A stretch of 64,000 bases of DNA from Paragonimus skrjabini miyazakii (GCA_014338405.1 JTDE01000183.1:219638-283637), one strand, 5' to 3'. Shown: positions 25,639-36,107, counted from the stretch's first letter. Notes: generated from the sequence alone by a model not told the origin. Translations and numbers: made by a program.

Positions 25639-27628
25639 GTGAGTATTTAGTGCAAATCACAATACTGACACTACCATAGCAAATTTATAAACGTAGACTA
25701 TCATTTAACGTATAATGGGTAGATTCATCTTATCTGTCGTAGTCATTGCCTCGATTTATAATGAACTCTCTTTCAATTGCGTTCAACTTTATGGTCAAAT
25801 CTGATAAAAATCGACCCCACCTGATAGATGCCACGGAATTCCCAGGGGCTGGTAAATTGGTTCATATGGCCTCGTTCTTGTTGGGTCACTTTAAGTAGAT
25901 CGCTTCAGCCACACAACTTACGGATTTACATGTTGGTAGTTGTTTTCGTGTCAGCTTTTCTTGGCAATTCGATTACTGTCAGCCTAAGTGGTCCCAAGTC
26001 GAAAGTAGAAACGATGTGTAAAACCAAACAAAGAATGCTATAAACCACAAACCTTTTAGCATACTGTAAGCTCTAAGCTGCATACATACATGGAGTCACA
26101 GATTCAACTTATGCATATGCCTTAATGTCTAGTGTCTTTTTGCTCGACTCTAAGTTTTAGGCATCCAGTAGAAGGAGAAAACTGGGCAAATTCATTCGTC
26201 TTATCTTAAAAGAATTAATACACTGTGGTAATCTAAACATGACACTTTTGTTTCATAATTTAACCTATCTGCACTAACTGCAAATGGCTGGCCTTTTGTC
26301 AACACAAGCTGGATGCAATAGTCAGTGTTGGCCATTTTCGAATTTGAAATGATTTTATCAATTTGCATTTTAAAAGCCTCACCACAACTGTCCTCTAATT
26401 TATGACTAGAAATAATGCAAAAATGTCGATCGGACCGCTTTGGCGCTAAAAATAGAAAAAAATATGTAACCCTTGAGGGAAGAACCCAATCAGAACTGAT
26501 TACATCCATACTCTCGCTATACAAGTAATCCTATAGAGATAGAACAATTACTGCAAGAATGCTGTTAATGGCTTCCTGTCAGGTATTTCAAAACAATCTG
26601 CCTTCCGGTTTTCAAATATGTGACGAACTAACGCATGTATGCTAGAAGATGAATTTGATTCATTCTTCCAGTTATTAATAAATACTTGACCTAAAAATCG
26701 TGAGATAGCTCACGCATGCGATTTCGGAACAGTAGGTGAATCAGAATTTAAATCAGACCAGTAGTCAGGGTGTGTGTGCCCGCTCATTCTTACGAATACA
26801 CCTTGTCATTTTTCCGAAACCCAGACCGACAAGGTCACCTTAGTTGATTATGTGACTCATGTGGGGTAGGTCGACATGCATCACCCCATCAGTGTGACGT
26901 GTTCAGAACATCTACTTGTCATGTTTGGTCCGTGCAGGCGAAAATTGGGCTAAGCCCATTGTTTTTATAATAGAAAACTCGCGTCTACTTCCCGGCGTTC
27001 CGACCCGAAATTTTTAGTAGAACCATTGTGTAACTCACCTCGTCAACTGTTCGATGGTATATTGTGTGACATTTCCGTTCCAAGTAAACGTAATGAGTAA
27101 ACTCCTTCCGGCGTCTCATCATATGTGGTTTGTTTTATCACTTATTCTTGAAAAAGAAATGATGTTTTCAAACATACTTGAACCACGAACAAGTAAAGAA
27201 TGTTACAGTTACTCTAACAATTATTGCTTCAACATCTTAGGATTATCTTTTGCAGTAAATCTGTGGAATATGCCAAACTGATTGTTTCCGCCCATCTAGA
27301 GATAGGCATTTCACCATGTTTCCAACGTCAACTATGAAACTGGGTATTTCGTTTTGTGTCCTTCGTTGAACAATATTTAAGCGCGCTAAATTAGATATTA
27401 AAGCAAACTGTTTTATTTTTTTCCCAAAAAAACCTACATGTGTTCTGCGATGTTTAGACCTAGACAACCTACGGATTAAAACGAGTCCACATCCAGAGAG
27501 TCTTTCTGAAAATACAGCTCACTCTTACGCGACATGGAACTCTATTGTCGTGCGTCTTTTGGACTATTATGAAAACTGACTTTCTGGGTGGCTGAGAACT
27601 GAGAATGCACATATGTTGTGGCTCCATC
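25639..27628. other. Non-repetitive DNA with one unassigned minus-strand frame
   Basis: No further splice-bounded exon recognised on the plus strand. The minus-strand frame at 26201-26509 is listed separately. The rest shows nothing I can support. Confidence 0.4.
26201..26509 (-). CDS. Unidentified open frame, possible exon
   Basis: About 102 codons from an ATG (MDVISSDWVL) to a stop. Inside it lies a good acceptor (TTTTTTTCTATTTTTAG) after which the frame stays open: 'HKLEDSCGEAFKMQIDK' and 'IQLVLTKGQPFAVSADRLN'. The 'L-x-x-G-x-PF' stretch is faintly reminiscent of hAT-type transposases, but this is not enough to name it. It could be a host exon, a transposase relic or a chance frame. Confidence 0.22.
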   Translation of the reverse strand: MDVISSDWVLPSRVTYFFLFLAPKRSDRHFCIISSHKLEDSCGEAFKMQIDKIISNSKMANTDYCIQLVLTKGQPFAVSADRLNYETKVSCLDYHSVLILLR

Positions 27629-27637
27629 TATAAATAG
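27629..27637 (+). promoter_or_regulatory. Strong TATA-box-like element
   Basis: TATAAATAG followed by GGGAGCC and then a pyrimidine-rich leader with many CT and TTC blocks. About 250 bp downstream a plus-strand frame starts with ATG at 27876, reading MEDAGGAVSNLVVRGL, but it is very short. It could be a core promoter of a spliced gene or the promoter of an LTR remnant. No transcription evidence is available. Confidence 0.3.
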
Positions 27638-28765
27638 GGGAGCCTTTTCGTTTGCTGCCGCTTTCTGTATTCATCGCTGGTTGCCTTTCTTTGAGGACCG
27701 CTTGCAAAAGAATTCTCTTATTCACCTAGCCTCTGCTAGCACTCTAGCTACCTTCCCAAATTTCTTTTACTCACCGTTAACTTGTTGGCAACCTGCCCAA
27801 CCGTAACCAGACAGCCTATCAACTCCGTCTGTACTTCGAGCTGAACATTGCTTGACGAGTAAAACCGCTTGCGCAATGGAAGACGCCGGCGGAGCTGTGT
27901 CCAATTTGGTCGTTCGCGGCCTATGAAAACGGTAGATGAAACTTTGAAGCGACAGAAGACAGACCACTCTATAACAGCGACTAGTGACCAACCAGTTTCC
28001 ATCCGCCTACCTGCAAAGCTGAAATGTTTTGAATAGGAACTGAGTAAAGTAACAGATTTATGTTTACCATAATAAGACATGTATTCTGTGTCATGTTTGT
28101 GGAAGTCATTATTGATGATCCTGTTCTTCTACTGCGGCAGGTGAAATAATTGTTTCGTCGTGTCAATGTTGTCAGTGTATATGCGGAACATAAACATTAT
28201 ATTTTACACTTCTTTCAATGGAATATTAAAACAATAGATAAATGGCAGTCACTGGTTAAGAGTGGGATTTGCATTTGCTGAAAGGTATTCAAAAATTAAT
28301 GGATATTTGGTCATGACCATCAAAATGGTTGACACATAGATATAATCCAGCGGATAAGGAGCGAAAACCGTGCGATTGTCATGTCAAATACAAAACGACC
28401 AAACCCATTTTTGTCAAACAGTGTAGGTAAAGTATTTGTTTAAAAATTCTGATCCCACTTTAATATCGTTTTGTTGATTTCGTTGTTTTTCCTACCAGTT
28501 ACCTCATTGTACATTATGTTTGATATAAAGTCTTAGTCGGAAGAATGAATTTTGTGTGGAGTTCCATTTTGTCCTAACTGATTTACTATCTATTTCTGAA
28601 AAGTGCAAAAATGTCAATTAAAACTTTCATGTTTTTGGATGAAGCGGGACTCATCGTCACATCTGAGCACTCGTTTGCCAGATCTAGCTTCATGTAAAAT
28701 AAGTAGACAAATTTGAAGGAAATACTTTGCCATTCTGTGATATATAAATTTAACGTTATTCAAAG
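27638..28765. other. Stretch with no supported gene
   Basis: Overlapping short frames around 27750-28080 on both strands have no recognisable family. A frame 'RSRPMKTVDETLKRQK' at about 27900-28030 on the plus strand looks protein-like, but it lacks clear boundaries. Confidence 0.35.
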
Positions 28766-28953
28766 AAATCACTAGACAATGAACTAGAATTCGTGGAAGA
28801 AATTCTTTGTGAGCACGACTATCCAGGACACATTATTGCTAGAAATATTATTACAACACGATTCGAATCTGAAATGCCACGGATACCAAAGTACCCACTT
28901 TTTATCTACGAACCAGTCGTATTGAGTAGCAAGCAGAACCAATCAAGAGAACA
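28766..28953 (+). pseudogene. Penelope-like linker fragment or host exon
   Basis: An open segment of 62 codons follows TTATTCAAAG and ends at the consensus donor GTAAGT. It contains 'LEFVEEILCEHDYPGHIIAR' and, about 18 residues later, 'PKYPLFIYEPVV'. In Penelope-like proteins the region between RT and nuclease has an 'ILxxNGYPxxFI' helix followed by 'KxxYIxLPFKGD'. Copies 2 and 4 here show that arrangement, so a Penelope relic is the better guess. The clean splice sites instead fit a host-gene exon. I cannot decide from sequence alone. Confidence 0.35.
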
Positions 28954-29312
28954 GTAAGTTCTCCAAATGACAGTTATAATTACTAGGTGAAAAATAGACC
29001 TCAGTTTTTATACCTGTACACTTGAGGTATACTATTTGGATTTTGACGCTGAGACAAAATATTGACCTACACCGACCCGTTCAGTGATTCATTACCCCAT
29101 TGTTTTTGTCATAAAAATGTTTCACCTTAGAAAAGTTGGTACTAATGAGTCGATGGAAAAAGCTACAGCATCTACCACCTTTCTTTCACTAACTGTTTTG
29201 TTCTAAACTGTACACGTCAATAAACTAAGGTCTGGAACGTATATAATTGGCCCCATTCTATCACATTTTTATATAAAAGTGTCAATTATTTGGATTGGTC
29301 ATCACCCCTCAG

Positions 29313-29382
29313 GTGATGAGTGCTGTTACATCAAAAGTGAATCAGAATACACGAAGGTTTCATTACAAGAACGATCCATAAA
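29313..29382 (+). CDS. Candidate small exon
   Basis: This 70-nt segment between CATCACCCCTCAG and the donor GTAAGT is open in one frame: DECCYIKSESEYTKVSLQER. Entry phase is 1 and exit phase is 2. It does not join directly to the open segment at 28766-28953 (exit phase 2) without an intervening exon. It is unidentified, and a splice-site coincidence is possible. Confidence 0.25.
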
Positions 29383-29497
29383 GTAAGTTGTTGGTCAAGT
29401 TGAGAGATATTGATAGTGGCGTACCAAATTTTCTAATGGCCATCATTGAATCAAGGTCAGTTTCATTTTCGAAAGTATTCAAAAACCAATTATTTAG

Positions 29498-29835
29498 TTA
29501 ACTTTCACGGATGCTGATTTGGAACACTATTCTTATGATCAGTTGCAACCCGATTTTATGCATTGGACTGACTTTTGGTACAGTATTACCTTATCTGTAG
29601 AAAAAATACTTACAAAAAAACGTCATGCCTTGTATTATTACACGTTTGTAAAACAAAATAGCCTTGCAGATAGGCCCTGCTTCTATCTAGACTTCACATC
29701 GACCGAGACAGTAGTGGACCTGAGTGTCTCAGAAGATGAACACGCTGGACACAACGGATCACTTCAACCAGTGCCAGCTGATAAACCAGCAACATCAATT
29801 GTTTGTGCTTCGTCCTATCAATATATATATATATA
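29498..29835 (+). CDS. Unidentified open frame, possible exon
   Basis: About 113 codons are open after TTATTTAG, with a balanced, protein-like composition ('DLEHYSYDQLQPDFMHWTDF', 'KRHALYYYTFVKQN', 'VDLSVSEDEHAGHNG'). The frame then runs into an AT microsatellite and stops soon after. It is aromatic-rich in the first half and acidic in the second. I do not recognise the family. No phase-compatible join to the small exon at 29313-29382 was found, so it may belong to a separate gene, be a broken one, or be chance. Confidence 0.35.
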
Positions 29836-29836
29836 T
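29821..29836. repeat. (AT)8 microsatellite
   Basis: Uninterrupted AT dinucleotides, visible directly. Confidence 0.9.
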
Positions 29837-29910
29837 GTCTTTATTTACCTTCTATGTAACTGTTAGTAGCTACATTTTCGAACGCAGCACATTGTATCGT
29901 GATGAACGAA

Positions 29911-29940
29911 TGATGTAGAATGATGTAGATTGATGTAGAC
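29911..29940. repeat. Three tandem 10-bp units
   Basis: TGATGTAGA followed by A, T or C, three times in a row, with a further partial unit (TGATGTAAAC) after an insertion. Confidence 0.85.
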
Positions 29941-30044
29941 TGAATGAATGATGTAAACTGTTTGACAGAAGCAAAAGAACTTCACCGGTATATATGGAGG
30001 TAACACAAAGTGACACCAGCAAATTGATTTTATCTGTGTGGTAG

Positions 30045-30728
30045 ACAAAGTTGCATGCGGATGTGTTCCAATGTTAAAAGCTGATTGTATGAATGTTCAT
30101 CCTTGTGAATACAGCGCTGTTATCAAAATATTAGGCGAGAGGTGAGCGACGACTGTCTCTTATGCCATATTAAGAAGAACGCTGTTGTACTGAACAGTAG
30201 CTATGCCTACAGTTTAACATGTCGTTCAGTCTTACAACCTATAACTGACGTCTTCACTTTTGAGCCTAGCTTTTGCTATGAGCGTATGACATTTGCAAGA
30301 CAATCATATGGTTTCAGCCCTCTAATAACGGAGCGTTACGTTTTCATCACGGAATACTGACAATATCTGTATAAGAACGCGAATATCGCAAAAGCGGTTG
30401 CGTAGAACTCAAGTTCCCTGCCGTCCCATCTTATGTTCATTCCACAGGCCTACCACAGTTCTGTCAAAATTAGTTGATATACTCACGATCATCAGTGATT
30501 TGTTATTCAACAGTAATTGATATAGGCTGATCATGTACGATACAATTGCAAACACGCCCCTTATATTTGTCATTTTCGTTAAGTCACTATTTTTCCACAG
30601 AGTTGAGGAAGGACTGTCTATGCGGTGCCATTTCTATCTCTTGCGAATGCTTGCAATCTGGGTGTACTTACCCCTATCCCAATGTGTTCATGGTCAAATC
30701 AGTGTGTTTGAATAATCAGCCAAATTAA
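30045..30728 (+). CDS. Putative secreted NTR/TIMP-N-like cysteine-rich protein, three exons, 5' exon not found
   Basis: Three plus-strand segments have splice sites and matching phases: 30045-30141 (acceptor CTGTGTGGTAG, donor GTGAGC), 30213-30283 (acceptor CTATGCCTACAG, donor GTATGA) and 30601-30728 (acceptor TTTTTCCACAG, stop TAA). Together they give 12 cysteines. The first begins KVACGCVPMLKADC and ends 'YSAVIKILGE'. TIMP N-domains likewise start with Cys-x-Cys right after signal cleavage, followed by a VIRAK strand. The second ends 'DVFTFEPSFCYE', like the TIMP 'YT-P-S-x-x-CG' segment. The third has 'LRKDCLCGAISISCECLQSG'. NTR domains of TIMPs bind metalloproteinases; that role here is inference. 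The protein would be shorter than TIMPs, with different C-terminal spacing. A signal-peptide exon ending in phase 1 should lie upstream. Alternative: exon 2 continuing to the TGA at 30358, or unrelated small exons. Confidence 0.38.
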
Positions 30729-32708
30729 TATATTAGTAATGTTCTGGTTGCCTTTTCATCTTCATAGTAGCAATCATAATAACCGTGATATGCGCAAAAG
30801 ATATGGACTAAAGAATGAACATTCTCAAATATGACGTACTTAGAGCACAACTACAAACACACCACCTGGAGACTACAAGATGGAGACAGTGGAGAAGGTT
30901 GCCTGACGAAGAAATACCAAGATTGTATCATTCAAAAAAAGACAACACTCATAGGACTCATGAAACCTTTGCAGATCAGAGGACAAGGAGGACGCTGATG
31001 CAGAAAACGATAACTGACTAACAGTATCAGGGAGAAGTTGGGTGCATTTTCATCCCCACCGTAAAGTTACCGGTGGTCAAGCTGTCTGAAGACGAGGCTT
31101 GGCGTTCCGAACGTATGCTTCAAGTAAACGGTTGAATTTGTCAACCGATCACACCACTATGACAGGCTCGGGTAGGTCACTCCAAAATAGACACAAATAG
31201 ACGTCAAAAGAACGCTTGTTGTAAATCAAACGGCTCATTTGATTTTAAACTTTAACTAATTACTCCTTAGATAATTACTTGGGCCAGACAGAAGCAAGTT
31301 TTACAACACGTGAGGAGGTTGACGAAGCTCTTGTATGTCATGGATAAGTCCCCGCTCAGATTATGATAGCGCTTTGAGAACTGTGCTACCTTGCGATGTC
31401 TATCGTGATAATGTATTCAATGAAATGTACTAACCTATCTTACAATTGTGCCCTGTAACTTCTAAATAAGATTGAGGTTCCGCACACGATGTGAACGGCA
31501 AGTCGAATAGTAACCTCGGGGTGAGGGTGTACCTCCATGTTCAACGTAATTTAGAAACCGCTTGGTAAACGGACTCAAAAATCGAATTGGATTTCTTGGT
31601 CGTCATTACACAATCGGGTTAGTGACTAGTATCAATTAAAAAACTCGTTTCCAGCATAGTCAGAATGAGGCCCTCGGCTTTATTAAACACTAGCCGGTTG
31701 TCTGTAGCTCAGCGGAAGAAAAATTGCCAATTTCTCTACAATTTCTCTTTTTTTCCATGCTATCCATCATTAATCTTAACTATAAGCTATCGATTGGAGT
31801 TGACCGATGTAGTTGCTGTACCCCTCCTTGAGGCGACCAAACAACCTGAACACTGTCCACAAGCGAATGAGGGTTTGCAGGTGATAACAGTTTCGTTTGA
31901 CATGTGGTAACTGGCACAGTGGACAACACGGTTGCCTTATGGAAGCGTGACAAGAGTTGGAATCTCGGTCAAATCAATGACATGCACCACTCACAAGTTC
32001 CAACATTAACAAAACCTAAGTCTAGTTTTCCACCTAACCAGTAGTAGACGACCGAAAGTTTAGAGTTCAAGGTAAACTTATCAGTCAGTCTGTTGCTGAC
32101 AAATTGAGTACAGTTTTAATATCGGTTTCTACATAATCTGTTGTTTACTCATTACTTTTGTTGCTGGGTGTACACCATAGCTAAAAATGGTGTGAGATAA
32201 CCAGAAAATTTACCTTGATGTTGCTGTCAATAAGATTAGTTGCATTAGATGGATACCAGGTGATCTCTGTTAATCTCAAAATCTCAAAAACCTGACCTCA
32301 TATTCCAATTTTGACAAGAAACTAGTTTAATAATGAGCTACAACATTTCCAGTCTTCTTTCAAAATGGACCAATTAGAAGGTTTCCATCAATGTTAAATT
32401 TGGCGGTAAATGAGTGCATACTTTAGATTTGACACTCAAAAGCTTCGACTATACGATAGCAGCTATAAAACAATAGTCTTCAGAAAGCAAATAATACCAC
32501 TGTTGCATGTCATAAAATCTGCACCCAAGTTTTACCGTCTGCTATCAAATTCCGTGGCATTAATTCCTCTTCGTGTCAGAAAAGAAAGAACTAATCAAAC
32601 TAAAGGTTTATTGTAATTAGAGTCTTCAGGTACATTAAATGAATTTTCAATCAACCGAATTAACCGTTGCTTGCATGATTATGTGATTGATTGTTTGGCT
32701 TTTTACAA
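30729..32708. other. Stretch with no supported gene
   Basis: A plus-strand 68-codon frame at 30815-31021 is rich in Arg, His and Thr but has no recognisable domain. The frames at 31665-31910 and 32410-32616 are also anonymous. No repeat partner was noticed. Confidence 0.4.
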
Positions 32709-33366
32709 TTAAACCTCTGTACAGCTCAGTTGTTTACACTGACCGGAACAACATTGTGAACTGTTAACACATGAAGCTCCAGGCAGGGAGCAACTTCTGC
32801 AAATTCCAGCAAATGGACCGTGCAAGTCACATTTCAAACTTCCACAGCAGCGGTGAAACAGCGTGCCATCACACGTACCGTTTACTGGTACACATTTGGC
32901 AGATGCTGAAGTAGAAATGAAAAACAAACAGATAAAAAAGTGAATTTTTACGTTAAATTGATGACTATAAAAAGCTTATGACGTGATGGTGGTAACAATA
33001 ATAGCTATTAATCTTTAATGAGTTCATAAGCAGTCGCACAATGACTACTCACATGCCTCGTATAATCATGCCCTGTACGCATGATTATGTTAAGAAAATC
33101 ATCGCTCGCTTAAGTGTCTAGTTAATGCTTTGGTATTACGAAGTATGCTGTAATTCACTTTTCCGCTTTGGTTTAGAGTCTGTCAGTCATATATAAAGAA
33201 CAGTAGCAAAGCTGGTGGCTTAGTTGTTCCCTATGTGAACCAAAATTACTTACACCTACTACGACATGGATTCAAGAACTAATGTTGCAACGCATTCGTA
33301 ACATGAACTTCACTTACCATCTTGAGCATATAGAAAAAGAACTACGAGCAAACTGTACATGTTCAT
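32709..33366 (-). CDS. Secreted double-cystine-knot protein, UPF0506-like (paralog B), two exons
   Basis: Exon 1 (33366-33318) encodes the signal peptide MNMYSLLVVLFLYAQD and ends in G before the donor GTAAGT. The 412-bp intron ends TTTCATTTCTACTTCAG. Exon 2 (32905-32709) completes an Ala codon and runs through 'ASAKCVPVNGTC' to a stop, giving 81 residues. The mature peptide has 12 cysteines with exactly the spacing of paralog A: C-x6-C-x7-CC-x4-C-x9-C, then C-x6-C-x5-CC-x3-C-x4-C. This is two consecutive inhibitor-cystine-knot patterns. Between cysteines the two proteins differ at many residues, while the cysteines and the 'CCGSLKC', 'FAGIC' and 'LPGA' blocks are kept. That is the usual pattern for a diversifying secreted family. 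Function is unknown. A TATA-like box lies 53 nt upstream of the ATG. Confidence 0.8.
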
Positions 33367-33418
33367 TTGGTTGTCAAAGCAGCTTTTCAATATACTCAAT
33401 TCTGTGGACCTTAGATTG

Positions 33419-33425
33419 TTATATA
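33419..33425 (-). promoter_or_regulatory. TATA-like box upstream of paralog B
   Basis: TATATAA on the minus strand, 53 nt before the start codon at 33366-33364. Spacing fits a short 5' UTR. Paralog A has only a weaker TTTATACA at the corresponding place. Confidence 0.35.
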
Positions 33426-33576
33426 GGTTAGGTCAAGCAGAAAGTCACGTATAGATGTGATTATTTGGCAATCTGTATGATTACAAGTTAGCAACTGATT
33501 TAAAGCCATAATGGTTTAAGCTGCAGAGTTTATGTAGTATACCTGTTGAATGACGGCTCATGTTGCTCTACGTAAA

Positions 33577-33836
33577 TTTATTTCATACAGATTGAACATC
33601 GCCCACAACTGATCGCAGCTGTCGCATTCCCATAGACTTCCCAGTCGGCCCTTTTCGAAAAGAAACGCTAGACTCGAGTTTCGCTCTCATTAGAACTCGC
33701 CAGTAGTGCATATCCTTACAACTGCTGGGACTCGAATTCGGACCATGCTTTGATGAGGCAACCGTGTCTACCACTGCGCCATTGACCTCAAACTAGGCAC
33801 GAACGAACTGTCGTATGTGAACGCTCAGTCACCTTC
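33577..33836 (-). mobile_element. tRNA-derived SINE with hammerhead ribozyme, copy S1
   Basis: Read on the minus strand, about 55 bp of leader shared with copy S3 comes first. A tRNA-like head follows, with a perfect pol III A box TGGCGCAGTGG (33781-33771) and a B box AATTCGAGTCC (about 33736-33728; consensus GGTTCGANTCC). Then come the hammerhead (33709-33665), a body 'GGGCCGACTGG...GCGACAGCTGCGATC', and a 3' end GTTCAATCTGTATGAAATAA. The architecture is that of the schistosome Smalpha SINE family. No clear target-site duplication was found. It lies about 290 bp downstream of a Penelope-like fragment on the same strand. Confidence 0.75.
33665..33709 (-). ncRNA. Hammerhead ribozyme, mutated core (copy S1)
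   Basis: Stem I arm GCACTA, then a core reading CTGGCGA instead of CTGANGA, stem II GTTCT-AATG-AGAGC (one G-U pair), GAAA, the short stem III block CTCGAGTC, and a closing arm TAGCGT. That arm mismatches stem I at two positions. The conserved core A has become G, so this copy is expected to be inactive. It serves as a natural mutant beside S2-S4. Confidence 0.75.
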
Positions 33837-34125
33837 AAAGCAAAATGAATGAACCATCAGGGGAACTTAGTCAAAGTTGTAACCCCGTTTTTACGCTCCT
33901 GCTACAGATTGAGATAAGCAAACAAATGCAACTAAAATTCATTGAAGATGAGTGAATAATTACTCAACCAATTTAATCCGATTCACAGTTTCATGTTGTG
34001 TTAATCGTTCTCATCAGTTGCAATCGGTTACTGTTGAATCACTGAAATATTGATTCGGAAAACCATTTTTTTCAGCGACCAGGACTATTTTCGATAAATT
34101 TTCATATTCGGCTGGCAGTTACATA

Positions 34126-34960
34126 TCATCGTAAATAATAACAAGAGAAGTTATTGGTTAAGGTGATCGGATAAGACAAACACGACTTCGTTGTGGTTAT
34201 GCTCACAAACGAGGTACGTTTTAGAAAGTATTTGCTAATGGAACCGGTTTGGGGAAACAGATCAAAATGCCGTGTGGGTTGGGCGTGCTTGCTTGGTCCC
34301 AAGGTGTGAAAAGACTGCTTTTGAGCATATAAATCCGGGTAGTGTAATCGTATTGCGACCGCCTCGGCTATAGGCAGGATAGGCCACTTGATTCTTCGTA
34401 ACACGGTGTCTGGGATGTGATAGACGATGCGAAATGCCCTCTTTGTGTCTGTGTCGATCACGGTCAATCAGGTTGGCCAGAATTGACGAGTTTATGTCTC
34501 TTTGTTAATCTGGGACAAAAACACACTGACCATTGTTTACGAATCCTTTCCGATAAATGCCCGATGGTGTGACCAGTATATTTTGAATCACGGGAACTGT
34601 TGAGTGAATAGTTCAAGAAAGAGGCAACATTGTTAAGCATATTGTGTTTCAGACTAAGCGGTGCCGTTCGTGGTTGGTTGAATGTCACACCAGGACTCGT
34701 AGTATAGTAGGTGGTACCGATCGCATCAGGAGACTAGCGCGTTATCAGCTAGGTCGCTGCATCTCTTTTGAAGGGTGAAGATATATATACCTTTGCCTAT
34801 TAATCGTATTTATTGAAGTTTTCATTAGACCCTTTTGCCTGGTTTCGATAATAAATGTCTCGGGATAGATGTTGTAAATTTGTTGATCCATGAACTGAGA
34901 AAATTCGTCCCCATCGTTTGCATCCCCTATTTTTTCCATTAACCTGACACTTATTCCCAC
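34126..34960 (-). pseudogene. Penelope-like fragment, nuclease end only, copy 4
   Basis: Minus-strand pieces follow one another across stops: 'IYPETFIIETRQKG' (about 34880), 'NRQRYIYLHPSKEM' (about 34790, family YIxLPFKGD), 'YSLNSSRDSKYTGHTIGHLS' (about 34600) and 'LPIAEAVAIRLHYPDLYAQK' (about 34370-34310). In copy 2 the matching pieces are NSYPEKF, HIGLPFKGD, the GIY-YIG box YVGRTTRRLSER and TAEAIGIRLYNP. The catalytic core Tyr-Val-Gly-Arg is Tyr-Thr-Gly-His here. The RT is absent, so the copy is strongly 5'-truncated and dead. A hammerhead-SINE lies 290 bp further downstream. Confidence 0.75.
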
Positions 34961-35632
34961 TACCTTACTCACCTCGTTTTGTTTTGTTGAACTAATGTGT
35001 CATTAAAGGTTCGCAGCGCGAATAGCCATTTTTGTCCTGGCCTACTGGCGTGAAGACCCACCTTTGACCCTGCTGGCCCTGTTCAGAAACTGTTGTTTCT
35101 GTTGGACAAGACTATCGCCACGAACGATTGAGACTTGTTTTTTGTCATTATTGATGCATTTCTTTAATAGTACCGTAGAAATTATTGGATCCAATCTTGT
35201 TTTCAATGTGGGGATCCGTTTTAGGGCTACGCGTAATTCAACGATCAGACCTGAATCGTTACAGGTGTTGTAAGACAGGATATCCTGTAACACGTTTAGC
35301 TCCAATTCTACTGTATCTTCTGTAGAAATGAATAAAATGGCATTCGTTTTTTTCGTCCAATTGTCCTCGTTTTATTCCTGAGCAACAACCTCTTTTGTTA
35401 TTTACATTGATATGTAACTGTACAAGGTTAATGTGAGAATTTACCGAAAACATTTCTGTTCACTGAAAAAAGTGGTTATCATGAGTACTACGTGGATTTT
35501 CAATCATTCGAAATATTTACTCTCCTTTAACCGCTGTATGGTAATGCAGATGTTCAAACACCAACTACATTTCCGACCTAGAATGTTTTACACGTTCTTT
35601 GGTTCTTTGGTGATTTAGCACACTCTATCGCT
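34961..35632. other. Stretch between Penelope-like and Gypsy remnants
   Basis: A minus-strand frame at 35042-35305 (87 codons, with 'LIVELRVALKRIPTLKTRLD') looks protein-like but matches nothing I recognise. It could be more of the Penelope-like element's 5' part or unrelated. The TCGCT at 35628-35632, abutting the LTR fragment, may be a target-site duplication of the Gypsy element. Confidence 0.3.
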
Positions 35633-35663
35633 TGACCCAGAACCGAGAAAGAGAATAGGTGCG
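35633..35663 (-). repeat. LTR terminal fragment, 3' side
   Basis: Matches 37236-37266 over about 30 bp with a single mismatch block (CCGAGAAAG versus CCGGAAAAG). Translation of the RT relic runs straight into it without a polypurine tract. This places a deletion junction at 35663/35664. Confidence 0.65.
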
Positions 35664-36107
35664 CCAACCTTCTGCTTGCAACCGATCAAGTTCGCCGTCC
35701 ACATTCGACAGAACAGCATACGAAACTTGTTCTTTGGGTCTGAACACTGGTTTGACTTCTGGATGTAATGTCAGAGTTGCCTTCGCTTTTGTACAAAGAC
35801 CGAAGCCTGGTTCGAAAACAGACGCGTGCCGAATCTTGAGTTCTTCAGTCTAAAGTTGAAGTCCTGGCTTGAAATGCAGCGTTTCTGACCAACTGTTTAT
35901 TTTCGTTTGATTACCGGCTGATCCAGTAACTTCAAGCCGTCCATCTAATCAAGGCTTAGTAGATCTAAACCTGGATGGTCTGTGACGAAACAACAGGTTT
36001 TAATTCGGCTGTTTCTAAACGTCACTTCACATGTTACTTCCCCGGCTAGCTTCAAGGTTCCGCCACGTATCGCGAGAAATCAAAGTGATATCAGAAGCAG
36101 TGTTTAA
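35664..36107 (-). pseudogene. Gypsy protease/RT N-terminal relic
   Basis: The minus-strand frame around 35840-35664 reads FGLCTKAKATLTLHPEVKPV, then 'FRPKEQVSYAVLSNVDGELD' and 'RLQAEGW'. This is the characteristic lead-in to Gypsy reverse transcriptase (KPVFRPKRxVPYA...ELxRLEEQGVI). Upstream pieces ('SRYVAEP', 'LIRWTA') fit the protease-to-RT linker but carry many stops. RT motifs with the catalytic YVDD, RNase H and integrase are missing because of the deletion that joins this point to the LTR end. Confidence 0.65.

Noticed and set aside
30601..30717. Alternative frame in the last candidate exon (VEEGLSMRCHF...)
   Set aside because: It would join directly to the exon ending at 30141, but it yields an unremarkable peptide. 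The other frame, reached through 30213-30283, conserves six cysteines and fits the NTR-like reading better.
33577..33836. Treating the tRNA-like head as a true tRNA gene
   Set aside because: A and B boxes are present, but there is no acceptor stem pairing, and the head is followed by the shared SINE body and ribozyme in several copies.
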